The translations under genes were made by a program, and so were the position numbers. Shown one piece after another: positions 1 to 8,187 of a stretch of DNA of 64,000 nt. Source of the stretch: Spirosoma agri (GTDB lineage Bacteria > Bacteroidota > Bacteroidia > Cytophagales > Spirosomataceae); the NCBI RefSeq assembly GCF_010747415.1, contig NZ_JAAGNZ010000002.1, positions 1-64,000 on the forward strand, written 5' to 3'. Numbering within the stretch: the stretch's first letter is position 1; every line of letters begins with the position of its first letter. The notes under the pieces are model-generated. The model saw only the letters and a list, made by a program, of their open reading frames with translations, had not been told where the DNA came from and did not search any database.

Positions 1-50
1 CATTTTACATTTACTTGTAAGATAATTCATATCGAACCAAAAGCCTCTGA

Positions 51-512
51 TTAGGATAACACCAATTCATCAAAGGTTGGTAACGTGATTTTTTGCAGCA
101 ATTGGTCTTCCAGTAAGTCTGCCCAAGTCCGCATGTAAGCAACAACGTCATCGCGAACATTGTGCTTCAGATGCCTTTTCTCAAGCGGAAAATGAAGCAA
201 AACTTGTCTATCGTCAAGTTTTTCGAGATGTTTCAGATCTTCAAGCGTTAAACCTGCACTTAACATCTCATTTATGATGACATCAATTGGCATCTGGCTC
301 GTCGAACAATAATCTTCAGCCTGCTCATTCCAGTCACCATGTCGTTGCATGGCATACCTGTGGATCTGATCTTTAGAGAGTTTGGTTAGCTCCTGCGCAA
401 GATTACCGCAGTTACAGCCTCCCATATGGCCCCACTGGTAATGTGCACCGTTTTTAAGATTAGCTGCCGTTCTTCGCAGCGCATCAATTAATTCAGGAGT
501 TGGACGTGCCAT
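51..512 (-). CDS. Conserved hypothetical protein, 153 aa
   Basis: I do not recognise a named family. The protein is soluble-looking, without signal peptide or membrane segment, and largely helical. A Cys/Gly-rich patch at about residues 29-36 (Cys33 and Cys35) and a further Cys near 68 could bind a metal or be structural. The rest is rich in Leu, Asp and His. The ATG at 510-512 is the only sensible start. It lies downstream of leuA in the direction opposite to transcription, separated from leuA by the leuA terminator, so it forms its own unit. Its DNA is visibly more AT-rich than the amino acid genes next to it. That it is a real gene is inferred from length, clean frame and composition. Confidence 0.7.
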   Translation of the reverse strand: MARPTPELIDALRRTAANLKNGAHYQWGHMGGCNCGNLAQELTKLSKDQIHRYAMQRHGDWNEQAEDYCSTSQMPIDVIINEMLSAGLTLEDLKHLEKLDDRQVLLHFPLEKRHLKHNVRDDVVAYMRTWADLLEDQLLQKITLPTFDELVLS

Positions 513-604
513 TACTACGCTTAGTTGATTAATGAATAAGTAAGTTACTCTATTTTAACGGAGAACAGACTGTTTCTGGCTTTTGTTCGCCTTTGCCTAT
601 TGAA

Positions 605-628
605 AAAGCCCACCGATTGGCAGGCTTT
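605..628 (-). terminator. Intrinsic terminator of leuA
   Basis: Read on the minus strand, a short hairpin (AAAGCC with GGCTTT and an inner CC/GG pair) is followed by a run of T. It starts three bases after the leuA stop codon, which fits the end of the leucine operon. Confidence 0.6.
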
Positions 629-631
629 ACT

Positions 632-1771
632 TTATCGAACTAATTCCATTAAATCCTTATCATTCACTTCTTTTCGAATATCGGCCATATCCAGAAAGCG
701 TGTATAAATGCCATCCAGCGTTGGTTTGTCATACCGGTAACCTAGCAACTCAAGTCGGTGTTTCAATGCGTGGCGGCCACTGCGAGCTGTGAGGACAATA
801 GATGATTTGGGTACGCCAACGTCATGAGGATTCATAATCTCATAATTCTCCGAGTGCTTTAGAAAACCGTCCTGATGAATACCCGATGAGTGGGCAAAAG
901 CATTGCGGCCAACGATGGCTTTATTAGCTTGTACTGGCATCCGCATCATTTGCGACACGAGATTGCTGACGGGAAACAACCGTGTGGAGTCAATGTTCGT
1001 ATGTAAACCCAACTCTTTTTTGATCTTCAACGCCATGACCACCTCTTCAAGTGATGTATTTCCGGCTCGTTCGCCAATACCATTCATAGTGACTTCAACC
1101 TGCCGCGCTCCGTTCATAACGCCGGCCAAGGTGTTAGCTGTGGCCAAGCCCAGATCATTGTGGCAGTGAATCGATATGACAGCCTTATGTACATTTGTTA
1201 CATGCTCGTAGATGTAAGCAATCTTTTTACCATACTCATCCGGTAAGCAATAGCCCGTTGTATCCGGAATATTGACAACGGTGGCACCCGCATTGATCAC
1301 CGCTTCGGTGAGTTGGGCGAGGAAGGCCAGATCAGCCCGCCCTGCATCTTCAGCATAAAATTCAACGTCTTCGACGTAGGTTTTTGCATGCTTTACCGCT
1401 GCGATAGCCTGTTCCAGAATCTTCTCACGCGTGCTGCCAAATTTATTCCGGATGTGAATATCTGATGAGCCAATCCCTGTATGAATCCGGCCGCGTTTCG
1501 CCCACTTTAATGCTTCGCCAGCCGCATCGATATCGCCTTTAACGGCGCGGCTAAGGGCACAGATTGTGGGTTCAGTAACTGATTTCGAAATTTCGACCAC
1601 CGATTTGAAGTCACCGGGGCTGGATATCGGAAAACCCGCTTCAATGACATCAACGCCCATACGCTCTAGCTCTTTAGCTACCACAATTTTCTCGTCGGTA
1701 GTCAACTGGCAGCCCGGCACCTGTTCGCCGTCGCGCAGAGTAGTATCGAAAATATAAACTCGTTGGCTCAT
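632..1771 (-). CDS. leuA: 2-isopropylmalate synthase, short form
   Basis: Condenses 2-ketoisovalerate with acetyl-CoA to 2-isopropylmalate, the committed step of leucine synthesis, in the cytosol. The HMGL-like TIM barrel is complete: [10 protein letters not shown] at residues 8-17, HCHND at 202-206 (metal ligands) and NGIGERAGN at 230-238. At 379 residues the protein stops just after the barrel and linker subdomains and lacks the roughly 120-residue C-terminal leucine-binding regulatory domain of long LeuA enzymes. Homocitrate or citramalate synthase are alternatives in this superfamily, but the adjacency to leuBDC makes LeuA by far the likeliest. It is last in the cluster, 260 bases after leuB, with its own promoter, leader peptide and terminator. 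Confidence 0.93.
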   Translation of the reverse strand: MSQRVYIFDTTLRDGEQVPGCQLTTDEKIVVAKELERMGVDVIEAGFPISSPGDFKSVVEISKSVTEPTICALSRAVKGDIDAAGEALKWAKRGRIHTGIGSSDIHIRNKFGSTREKILEQAIAAVKHAKTYVEDVEFYAEDAGRADLAFLAQLTEAVINAGATVVNIPDTTGYCLPDEYGKKIAYIYEHVTNVHKAVISIHCHNDLGLATANTLAGVMNGARQVEVTMNGIGERAGNTSLEEVVMALKIKKELGLHTNIDSTRLFPVSNLVSQMMRMPVQANKAIVGRNAFAHSSGIHQDGFLKHSENYEIMNPHDVGVPKSSIVLTARSGRHALKHRLELLGYRYDKPTLDGIYTRFLDMADIRKEVNDKDLMELVR

Positions 1772-1810
1772 ACCCGGTATTGATTGTACAGTTAGTGATT
1801 CATTGGTTGA

Positions 1811-1850
1811 AAAAAAGCAAGCCCTTCCTGATTGAGAAAGGGCTTGCTTT
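1811..1850 (-). terminator. Strong hairpin plus T-run before leuA (putative attenuator)
   Basis: A perfect 13-bp stem (AAAGCAAGCCCTT at 1814-1826 with its complement at 1838-1850) and an 11-base loop is followed on the minus strand by seven T. This is a textbook intrinsic terminator. It lies about 40 bases before the leuA ATG and about 180 bases after the leuB stop, downstream of a promoter and a short leader ORF. That arrangement fits an attenuator for leuA better than a terminator for leuB. A 7-base complement of its 3' arm (GCCCTTC) occurs at the start of the leader ORF and could form an alternative pairing. Confidence 0.75.
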
Positions 1851-1871
1851 GCATGGAATATCCTTCTCCGT

Positions 1872-1922
1872 TTATAGAACGTTTAATTTTTGCAGTCGAT
1901 CGATCAAACAAAAGAAGGGCAT
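1872..1922 (-). CDS. Putative leu leader peptide, 16 aa ([16 protein letters not shown])
   Basis: A short ORF beginning with ATG at 1920-1922 and ending in TAA at 1872-1874 encodes [16 protein letters not shown]. Four Leu, one Ile and one Val in 16 residues is a strong branched-chain bias, and the Leu codons are TTG, CTG, TTA and CTA, including ones that are uncommon in this genome. The stop codon lies about 20 bases before the hairpin at 1811-1850, and the ATG about 33 bases after the predicted transcription start. The role in ribosome-mediated attenuation is inference; no antiterminator was proven. Confidence 0.5.
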   Translation of the reverse strand: MPFFCLIDRLQKLNVL

Positions 1923-1930
1923 AGTTTCCT

Positions 1931-1959
1931 GCGAAATTTCGCTGATTGCGTAAATACGC
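1931..1959 (-). promoter_or_regulatory. Two-part palindromic element at the leuA transcription start
   Basis: Two perfect palindromes, GCGAAATTTCGC (1931-1942) and GCGTAAATACGC (1948-1959), are separated by five bases. The second overlaps the expected transcription start of leuA, the first lies just downstream of it. The same two-part element with identical spacing precedes ilvD at 11748-11776. This suggests an operator for a common regulator of branched-chain amino acid synthesis, or a shared 5' UTR element. The regulator is not identified. Confidence 0.6.
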
Positions 1960-1961
1960 TA

Positions 1962-1991
1962 CAAAAGTAGCTCTTTTTGTAAAACCTGCAA
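1962..1991 (-). promoter_or_regulatory. leuA promoter, Bacteroidota type
   Basis: Minus strand: TTG (1989-1991), 19 bases, TACTTTTG (1962-1969), an exact match to TAnnTTTG with standard spacing for the main sigma factor of Bacteroidota. The start of transcription is expected near 1956. Confidence 0.7.
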
Positions 1992-2031
1992 GCAAGATAT
2001 CGAAATTTTAATAAGGCTGGCTATCTAAAAA

Positions 2032-3108
2032 TCAGCCTTTTAATTGCCTTAGTATTTCGTCACCCATTTGTTGTGTACCTAGGACATTTTCAGACGGAGT
2101 GCTCTTGTCTGCAATGTCGCGAGTACGGAAACCTGCCTTCAGTACTGCATCAACCGCACTCACTACTTCTTCAGCTTCCGTTTTCAGGCCAAATGAGATG
2201 TCGAGCATAAGCGCTACCGACAAAACGGATGCTAGTGGATTAGCGATACCTTTTCCTGTAATATCGTGAGCCGAGCCATGAATTGGTTCATACAATCCCG
2301 TTGTGTCGCCAACAGAAGCAGAAGCCAGCATACCCATCGAACCCGCGATCTGACTGGCTTCGTCGGTTAAGATATCCCCGAACAGATTTCCTGTCAGAAC
2401 AACGTCAAAGCGTTTGGGATCCTTGATTAGAAGCATGGCAGCTGCATCGATGAACTGATGTTCCACTTCAACTTCGGGGTAACGGGGGGCAATTTCCTGA
2501 ACGACTTCCCGCCATAGCCGCGACGATTCAAGTACGTTCGCTTTGTCAACGGAGCATAACTTTTTACGCCGGGTCATCGCTGCGTCGAATGCTTTGACAG
2601 CGATACGTTCTATCTCGTACCGGCTGTAAATCATAGTATCGTAGGCCGTATTCCGATCGTCACTCCGCCCTTTCTCACCAAAGTAAACGTCGCCGGTGAG
2701 TTCACGGAAAAACAAAATATCCGCTCCCTGTAAAATTTCGGCTTTGATACTCGATGCACTTAGAAGTTCATCAAATAACTTGATTGGTCGTAAGTTTGCA
2801 TAGAGACCCAAAGCCTTGCGAATGCCTAAAAGCCCCTGTTCAGGTCGTACTTTGGCCGAAGGGTCGTTATCGTATTTAGGATGGCCTACCGCTCCGAAAA
2901 GAATGGCATCCGATGCCTTCGATTTGGTAACGGTTTCGTCGGGTAATGGATTTCCGGTTGCTTCGATGGCCGCGTGGCCGATCAGAGCCGTATCGAACGT
3001 GAACTCGTGATTATATTTATCCGCAATCAGTTCAAGAACCTGTTTGCCAACAGCGGTAACCTCCTGGCCAATGCCGTCTCCGGCAATAACGATAATGTGT
3101 TTCTTCAT
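2032..3108 (-). CDS. leuB: 3-isopropylmalate dehydrogenase
   Basis: NAD-dependent oxidative decarboxylation of 3-isopropylmalate in leucine synthesis. The 358-residue protein has the typical N-terminus with GDGIGQEV at about residues 10-17, the substrate-binding LRPIKLF-type region near 110 and the C-terminal GSAHDITGKGIANP segment that binds NAD. Length is normal. The ATG at 3106-3108 begins 44 bases after leuD. A small hairpin overlaps the stop codon (2013-2039). It is the last gene before the separate leuA promoter. Confidence 0.95.
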   Translation of the reverse strand: MKKHIIVIAGDGIGQEVTAVGKQVLELIADKYNHEFTFDTALIGHAAIEATGNPLPDETVTKSKASDAILFGAVGHPKYDNDPSAKVRPEQGLLGIRKALGLYANLRPIKLFDELLSASSIKAEILQGADILFFRELTGDVYFGEKGRSDDRNTAYDTMIYSRYEIERIAVKAFDAAMTRRKKLCSVDKANVLESSRLWREVVQEIAPRYPEVEVEHQFIDAAAMLLIKDPKRFDVVLTGNLFGDILTDEASQIAGSMGMLASASVGDTTGLYEPIHGSAHDITGKGIANPLASVLSVALMLDISFGLKTEAEEVVSAVDAVLKAGFRTRDIADKSTPSENVLGTQQMGDEILRQLKG

Positions 3109-3152
3109 TGTTAACTAAAGGAACGAGCGATCTATAACTAATCGCTGCCTCA

Positions 3153-3761
3153 CTAATTTGAATGGGCTAGGTCAAACTGTTTAATCTCGTTCTGAAGGCT
3201 CAGCAGATAATCAATGTCATCGTAACCATTCAGAAGGCATGTTTTCTTATAGGTGTTGATCTCAAACGATTCGTGTTCGCCCGTTTCAAGGGATATCGTC
3301 TGGGAAGGCAGATCGATCGTGATCAGCAGATCGGGATTACTATCCAGCGCCGTAAACAACGTGTTGAGAAATTCATCAGATACCTGAACGGGTAGCACGA
3401 AGGTATTTAACGCATTATTCCGGAAGATATCGGCGAAGAAGCTCGATACAACGGCTTTAAACCCAAAATCGTGAATGGCCCACGCTGCGTGTTCGCGGCT
3501 GCTACCCATACCAAAATTCCGACCGGCTACCAGAATCTGCGCACTGTGTTCACCTTCGTAATGACGCGGATCATTCAAAACGAAGTCCGATTTTTTGGTG
3601 CCATCTGGGTTGTAAGCCCAGTCGCGAAAGAGATTCTCACCGAAACCTTCGCGGGTAGTTGCTTTTAGAAAACGCGCCGGAATAATTTGATCTGTATCAA
3701 TATTTTCGATCTGTAGCGGAACGGCTTTCGTCGTGAGGGTATGAAACGTTTCTTTGCTCAT
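3153..3761 (-). CDS. leuD: 3-isopropylmalate dehydratase small subunit
   Basis: Small subunit of isopropylmalate isomerase, which converts 2- to 3-isopropylmalate together with LeuC. The 202-residue protein shows the swivelling-domain motif NIDTDQIIPARFLK (about 19-32) and FGMGSSREHAAWA (about 83-95), which contribute substrate-binding residues. It follows leuC with a 12-base gap and is surely translated from the same message. Confidence 0.95.
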   Translation of the reverse strand: MSKETFHTLTTKAVPLQIENIDTDQIIPARFLKATTREGFGENLFRDWAYNPDGTKKSDFVLNDPRHYEGEHSAQILVAGRNFGMGSSREHAAWAIHDFGFKAVVSSFFADIFRNNALNTFVLPVQVSDEFLNTLFTALDSNPDLLITIDLPSQTISLETGEHESFEINTYKKTCLLNGYDDIDYLLSLQNEIKQFDLAHSN

Positions 3762-3773
3762 TATCTTATCTAG

Positions 3774-5177
3774 TTACACCAGTTCCCGAACGTCTGTTAC
3801 GCGCCCCATTACAGCTGCTGCGGCAGCCATGATCGGACTGGCCAGAAAGGTGCGGGCTCCCGGTCCCTGGCGACCTTCGAAGTTGCGGTTCGATGTGCTG
3901 ATGCAGTATTTACCGGCAGGAATTTTATCTTCATTCATACCCAGGCAGGCCGAGCAACCCGGCTCCCGGAGTTCAAACCCAGCGGCTTCGAACACCGCGA
4001 CCAATCCCTCGGCCTTCGCCTGATTAGAGACCTGAACCGAGCCCGGAACAATCCAAACCTCAACCCCATCGGCCTTCTGTTTGCCTTTGACAAAGTCGGC
4101 GACAGCGCGCAGGTCTTCGATACGGGCATTGGTACACGAGCCGATGAATACGTAATCGACGTGCTTGTTGAGTAGCTCCATACCGGGTTCTAACCCCATA
4201 TAGGCCAATGATTTTGTATACGATACCAGTTCCTGCGCCGGAATTTCGCTCAGGTTCGGAATGTGTTCGCCAATGCCAATGCCCATACCCGGATTTGTAC
4301 CGTAGGTAATCATTGGCTGAATGTCTTCGGCTTGATACACCAGTTCACGGTCGAAAACAGCACCGTCGTCGGTTTTAAGGGCACGCCATTGGGAAACGGC
4401 CTGCTCAAATGCATCGCCCTGCGGAGCGAACTTACGACCACGGATATAGTCAAACGTTACGTCGTCGGGCGCGATCAGGCCACCGCGGGCACCCATCTCG
4501 ATGCTCATGTTGCAGATCGTCATTCGGGCTTCCATCGATAAGCCACGGATCGTATCACCCGCGTATTCGACGAAATAGCCGGTAGCGCCACTAGCTGAGA
4601 TTTTCGAGATGATGTATAGAATAATGTCTTTCGAAGTCACTCCTTTTGTCAACTGACCGTTGATGCTGATCCGCATCCGTTTGGGCCTGTTTTGCAGGAT
4701 ACACTGTGTGGCCAGTACCTGTTCCACCTCGCTCGTTCCGATACCGAAAGCAACATTACCAAAGGCTCCGTGCGTGCTTGTATGACTGTCACCACAAACG
4801 ATGGTCATACCGGGCAAGGTCAGGCCCAGCTCCGGGCCGATAATGTGAACGATACCCTGAAAGGGATGACCCAGATCATAAAGTTCTACACCGAATTCGT
4901 CGCAGTTTTTACGTAGCGTCTCGACCTGATGCCGGGAGAGTGCTTCCCGAATGGGCAGATGCTGATCTTTGGTCGGTACGTTATGATCGGCGGTGGCCGT
5001 AGTACGGGACGTGTTAAAGACGCCAATACCGCGTTTACGGAGTCCGTCGAAAGCCTGTGGACTGGTTACTTCGTGGATAAAATGGCGATCAATAAACACA
5101 GCATCCGGATGACCCTCGGCGCTTTTTACAACGTGGGCATCCCAGATTTTATCAAAAAGAGTGTTTGGCTGGTTCAT
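3774..5177 (-). CDS. leuC: 3-isopropylmalate dehydratase large subunit
   Basis: Aconitase-family large subunit carrying the [4Fe-4S] cluster of isopropylmalate isomerase. The cluster ligands are visible in GSCTN and in the GCSACLGMN segment near the C-terminus; [13 protein letters not shown] is also conserved. I chose the ATG at 5175-5177 (467 aa, [12 protein letters not shown]), which fits the family start. A TTG three codons upstream would overlap the ilvA stop and is less likely. The gap to ilvA is only five bases, so both are one transcript. Confidence 0.95.
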   Translation of the reverse strand: MNQPNTLFDKIWDAHVVKSAEGHPDAVFIDRHFIHEVTSPQAFDGLRKRGIGVFNTSRTTATADHNVPTKDQHLPIREALSRHQVETLRKNCDEFGVELYDLGHPFQGIVHIIGPELGLTLPGMTIVCGDSHTSTHGAFGNVAFGIGTSEVEQVLATQCILQNRPKRMRISINGQLTKGVTSKDIILYIISKISASGATGYFVEYAGDTIRGLSMEARMTICNMSIEMGARGGLIAPDDVTFDYIRGRKFAPQGDAFEQAVSQWRALKTDDGAVFDRELVYQAEDIQPMITYGTNPGMGIGIGEHIPNLSEIPAQELVSYTKSLAYMGLEPGMELLNKHVDYVFIGSCTNARIEDLRAVADFVKGKQKADGVEVWIVPGSVQVSNQAKAEGLVAVFEAAGFELREPGCSACLGMNEDKIPAGKYCISTSNRNFEGRQGPGARTFLASPIMAAAAAVMGRVTDVRELV

Positions 5178-5182
5178 AACTA

Positions 5183-6460
5183 TCAAATCAAAAACTCAAA
5201 CAAATCGGGCTTGTCGTTGAGGTACTCAAATTGAATTTTGGCTTCGTGCATTCGGGCTAGCAACGGTTCGAAATCTGCTCTGGACTTCAGTTCCAGGCCA
5301 ACGAGTGCAGGACCCCGTTCGCGGTTCGTCTTTTTCGAATACTCGAACAGCGTAATGTCATCATTGGGGCCGAGAACGCCGGAGAGGAACTCCCGCATGG
5401 CACCCGCCCGCTGTGGAAACCGGATAATGAAGTAGTGTTTTAGCCCTTCGTAGAGCAGAGATCGCTCTTTGATTTCTTCGGTACGGGTAATGTCATTATT
5501 GCCACCGCTGACCAGACAAACCACGTTCTTCCCTTTTATTTCATCTTTCAGCAGATCCAGCGCGGCAATGGTAAGGGCTCCCGCGGGTTCGGCGACAATG
5601 GCATCTTCGTCGTAGAGTTTGAGGATTGTCGTGCAGACTTTTCCCTCCGGAACCAGGACAACGCGATCAAGGTATTTCTGGCAAACTTCGAAGGTCGTTT
5701 CACCAACGCGTTTAACGGCCGCTCCATCGACAAATTTATCGATCTCATCGAGTGTAACAACACGCCCTTCGTCAATGGATACTTTCATGGATGGCGATCC
5801 GAGCGGCTCCACACCGATAAGTTTCGTCTTCGGGCTCAGCTGCTTGAAAACCGTCGAAACACCCGAGGCCAAGCCACCCCCGCCAATCGCCATCAGCAGG
5901 TAATCGATCTTGAAATTCGAGTCTTTAAAAATCTCCAGCCCAACGGTGCCCTGCCCTTCAATGACCTGCAAGTCATCGAATGGGTGAACTAACGTGCAAT
6001 CGTGGGTATTCACGTACTCAATGGCAGCCGAATAGGCATCGTCGAAGGTGTCGCCTATCAACACGACTTCTACAAATTCCTTACCAAACAGTTTGACTTG
6101 TTTTACTTTCTGATTTGGTGTGGTCGTTGGCATGAAAATCGTGCCCTGAACGCCCATTTTACGGCAGGCATACGCCACGCCCTGGGCATGGTTCCCGGCA
6201 CTGGCACAGACAACCCCTTTCGTCAGCGCTTCGGCAGGAAGGCTGGCCATTTTATTGTAGGCACCCCGTAGCTTATACGACCGGACAACCTGCAAATCTT
6301 CGCGTTTCAGGAAAATAGTAGCGCCGTAGCGATCGGACAGATTAAGATTCTCCTGAAGTGGCGTGTGCGTGGCTACATTCCGAAGCCGTTCAGCCGCCAG
6401 ATAGATATTATCGAGGTCGGGAAATGTTAGTTTCTTGTCTGCTTCGACTACCATGCTCAT
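5183..6460 (-). CDS. ilvA: Threonine dehydratase (biosynthetic)
   Basis: PLP enzyme converting threonine to 2-oxobutanoate, the entry to isoleucine. The PLP lysine lies in the [11 protein letters not shown] segment (about residues 61-71), and the phosphate-binding GGGGLASG loop is near 190. After about residue 330 there is one ACT-like regulatory domain ([13 protein letters not shown]), giving the 425-residue short type found in Firmicutes and Bacteroidota rather than the longer E. coli type with two such domains. Feedback control by isoleucine is likely from the family. It is placed between ilvC and leuC in the operon. Confidence 0.93.
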   Translation of the reverse strand: MSMVVEADKKLTFPDLDNIYLAAERLRNVATHTPLQENLNLSDRYGATIFLKREDLQVVRSYKLRGAYNKMASLPAEALTKGVVCASAGNHAQGVAYACRKMGVQGTIFMPTTTPNQKVKQVKLFGKEFVEVVLIGDTFDDAYSAAIEYVNTHDCTLVHPFDDLQVIEGQGTVGLEIFKDSNFKIDYLLMAIGGGGLASGVSTVFKQLSPKTKLIGVEPLGSPSMKVSIDEGRVVTLDEIDKFVDGAAVKRVGETTFEVCQKYLDRVVLVPEGKVCTTILKLYDEDAIVAEPAGALTIAALDLLKDEIKGKNVVCLVSGGNNDITRTEEIKERSLLYEGLKHYFIIRFPQRAGAMREFLSGVLGPNDDITLFEYSKKTNRERGPALVGLELKSRADFEPLLARMHEAKIQFEYLNDKPDLFEFLI

Positions 6461-6487
6461 CTTGTAAAATTAGGCAAACTATAGGAC

Positions 6488-6524
6488 AGGAACACGGATC
6501 ATCGAACGATGGATCCGTGTTCCT
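6488..6524 (-). repeat. Hairpin between ilvC and ilvA
   Basis: Perfect 13-bp inverted repeat (AGGAACACGGATC and its complement) with an 11-base loop, in the 70-base gap between ilvC and ilvA. There is no T-run, so it is more likely a processing or mRNA-stability element, or a leaky terminator, than a full terminator. Confidence 0.5.
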
Positions 6525-6530
6525 CCGTGA

Positions 6531-7574
6531 TTAACTACGCTCCGGGCGTAATGACCGTACGGCTTTGCCCGCCTGCCACATTTCTGAATCACGCAGTTCA
6601 GCTAGTTCCACTTCGAGTTTTTCCCGGTAGTCTGGTTGCGAGTTACGCGTGATGCTGATTTCCGCCTGTTCCTGCGACTTAACCGAGTTGTACAACTGTT
6701 CGAATACGGGTTTGGTAGCATCATGGAAAGGTTTCCACCAATCGAGCGCACCACGCTGAGCGGTGGTTGAGCAGTTGGCGTACATCCAGTCCATACCGTT
6801 TTCAGCAACCAGTGGCATCAGCGACTGCGTCAGCTCTTCAACCGTTTCGTTAAACGCTTCGGACGGGCTGTGACCGTTAGCGCGCAGCACTTCATACTGA
6901 GCGGCAAAAATACCCTGAATAGCTCCCATCAACGTACCGCGTTCGCCGGTCAGATCGGAGGTTACTTCCTTGTAGAAATCGGTTTCGAACAGATAGCCGG
7001 AGCCAACACCAATGCCCATCGCGATCGCTTTGGTACGTGCCTGACCCGTTGCATCCTGATAAATGGCAAAGCTGGAGTTCAGCCCTTTACCTTCTACGAA
7101 TAAGCGACGGAGCGACGTACCTGATCCTTTCGGAGCAACCAGGAACACGTCAACATCAGCGGGAGGAACAATACCTGTTTTCTCTTTATAGGTAACGCCA
7201 AAGCCGTGTGAGAAGTACAGTGACTTGCCAGGCTTCAGGGCTGCTTTCACAGTTGGCCAAAGTTCAATTTGAGCTGCATCGGAAAGCAGGAAGCAAATGA
7301 TCGTACCTTTTTCGAGCGCTTCTTCGATCTCGAAGAGCGTTTCGCCCGGTACCCAGCCATCGGCCACGGCTTTGTCATACGTTTTGCCTTTGCGCTGTCC
7401 AACGATCACGTTAAAACCGTTGTCACGCATGTTCAGCGACTGGCCCGGACCCTGTACACCGTAACCGATAACAGCGATCGTTTCATTTGCCAGCACTTCG
7501 CGGGCTTTCTCCAGCGGGAACTCTTCCCGTGTAACAACTTGCTCCTCAACTCCTCCGAAATTAATCGTTGCCAT
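6531..7574 (-). CDS. ilvC: Ketol-acid reductoisomerase
   Basis: Isomerises and reduces acetolactate or acetohydroxybutyrate with NADPH and Mg2+. The N-terminal Rossmann motif is GYGVQGPGQ, with VGQR in the position that sets cofactor specificity; the C-terminal domain holds the metal-binding DLTGERGTLMG and VEELTQSLMPL segments. I start at ATG 7572-7574 (MATINFGGVEEQ, 347 aa). A longer reading to 7682 would overlap ilvN and adds unrelated basic sequence. Class I size. The gap to ilvN is 43 bases. Confidence 0.95.
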   Translation of the reverse strand: MATINFGGVEEQVVTREEFPLEKAREVLANETIAVIGYGVQGPGQSLNMRDNGFNVIVGQRKGKTYDKAVADGWVPGETLFEIEEALEKGTIICFLLSDAAQIELWPTVKAALKPGKSLYFSHGFGVTYKEKTGIVPPADVDVFLVAPKGSGTSLRRLFVEGKGLNSSFAIYQDATGQARTKAIAMGIGVGSGYLFETDFYKEVTSDLTGERGTLMGAIQGIFAAQYEVLRANGHSPSEAFNETVEELTQSLMPLVAENGMDWMYANCSTTAQRGALDWWKPFHDATKPVFEQLYNSVKSQEQAEISITRNSQPDYREKLEVELAELRDSEMWQAGKAVRSLRPERS

Positions 7575-7617
7575 GTTTAATTGGTTTTGGTACTCGTATT
7601 TGGGGGTTAAAAAAAAG

Positions 7618-8151
7618 TTACAGATAATAGGCCCATTCGGCTTCGGGCAGGTATTCGACCAGTCCTTTTTCCGTTTTGCCAACGGCGACGCGACCGGATC
7701 GGACGAATTCCAGAATCTCGTATTGGTTGATGTAGGTAAAAAAGTCTACGATCTCCGTGTCATTCCCGGTTTTCTCGATCACCACATAGTCAAGGCCCCA
7801 GTAAACGACCCACGCTTTATGCTCTTTATTGATGGTCTCAACGTCCAGCGGTTTGCTGCCCAATGGCGTTGATACTTTGAACAGCGCAATTTCGTTGTAG
7901 ACGATCTCGTCGTTGAGGTAGCCGAACACCGCCATCACTTCAACGATCTTACGAATCTGACGAACGAGCTTCTCAACTTCTTCCCGCGACTCATGTTTGA
8001 TGACAATCGTAAAGCGGGAAACACCTTTTCGTTCCGTTTCCGAAACGGTAAGGCTCTCGATATTAATGCGTCGGCGCGTGAAAATAATCGTGATGCGGTT
8101 CAGCAGCCCGATGGTATTTTCGGTGAATATGCAAATGGTGTAATCTGTCAT
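7618..8151 (-). CDS. ilvN: Acetolactate synthase small (regulatory) subunit
   Basis: Regulatory partner of IlvB. The N-terminal ACT domain is clear (YTICIFTENTIGLLNRITII, residues 4-23, followed by RRRINIESLTVSETE), and the second half is the small-subunit C-terminal domain. At 177 residues it has the usual Bacteroidota length. Valine feedback through the ACT dimer is expected from the family. It lies 36 bases after ilvB. Confidence 0.93.
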   Translation of the reverse strand: MTDYTICIFTENTIGLLNRITIIFTRRRINIESLTVSETERKGVSRFTIVIKHESREEVEKLVRQIRKIVEVMAVFGYLNDEIVYNEIALFKVSTPLGSKPLDVETINKEHKAWVVYWGLDYVVIEKTGNDTEIVDFFTYINQYEILEFVRSGRVAVGKTEKGLVEYLPEAEWAYYL

Positions 8152-8187
8152 ATCTCTTGGTGTCTCGTTGGTAAGCCCGACACACGT

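Noticed and set aside
1-3. Possible ATG of a minus-strand gene running off the left edge
   Set aside because: Only the start triplet would be inside the window, so nothing supports it.
1792-1995. A 67-codon minus-strand open frame between leuB and leuA
   Set aside because: It spans the promoter, the operator-like palindromes and the terminator hairpin, and resembles no protein. The shorter leader ORF at 1872-1922 explains the region better.
2013-2039. Hairpin overlapping the leuB stop codon as a terminator
   Set aside because: The stem is only seven pairs and no proper T-run follows; it is too weak to list as a terminator.
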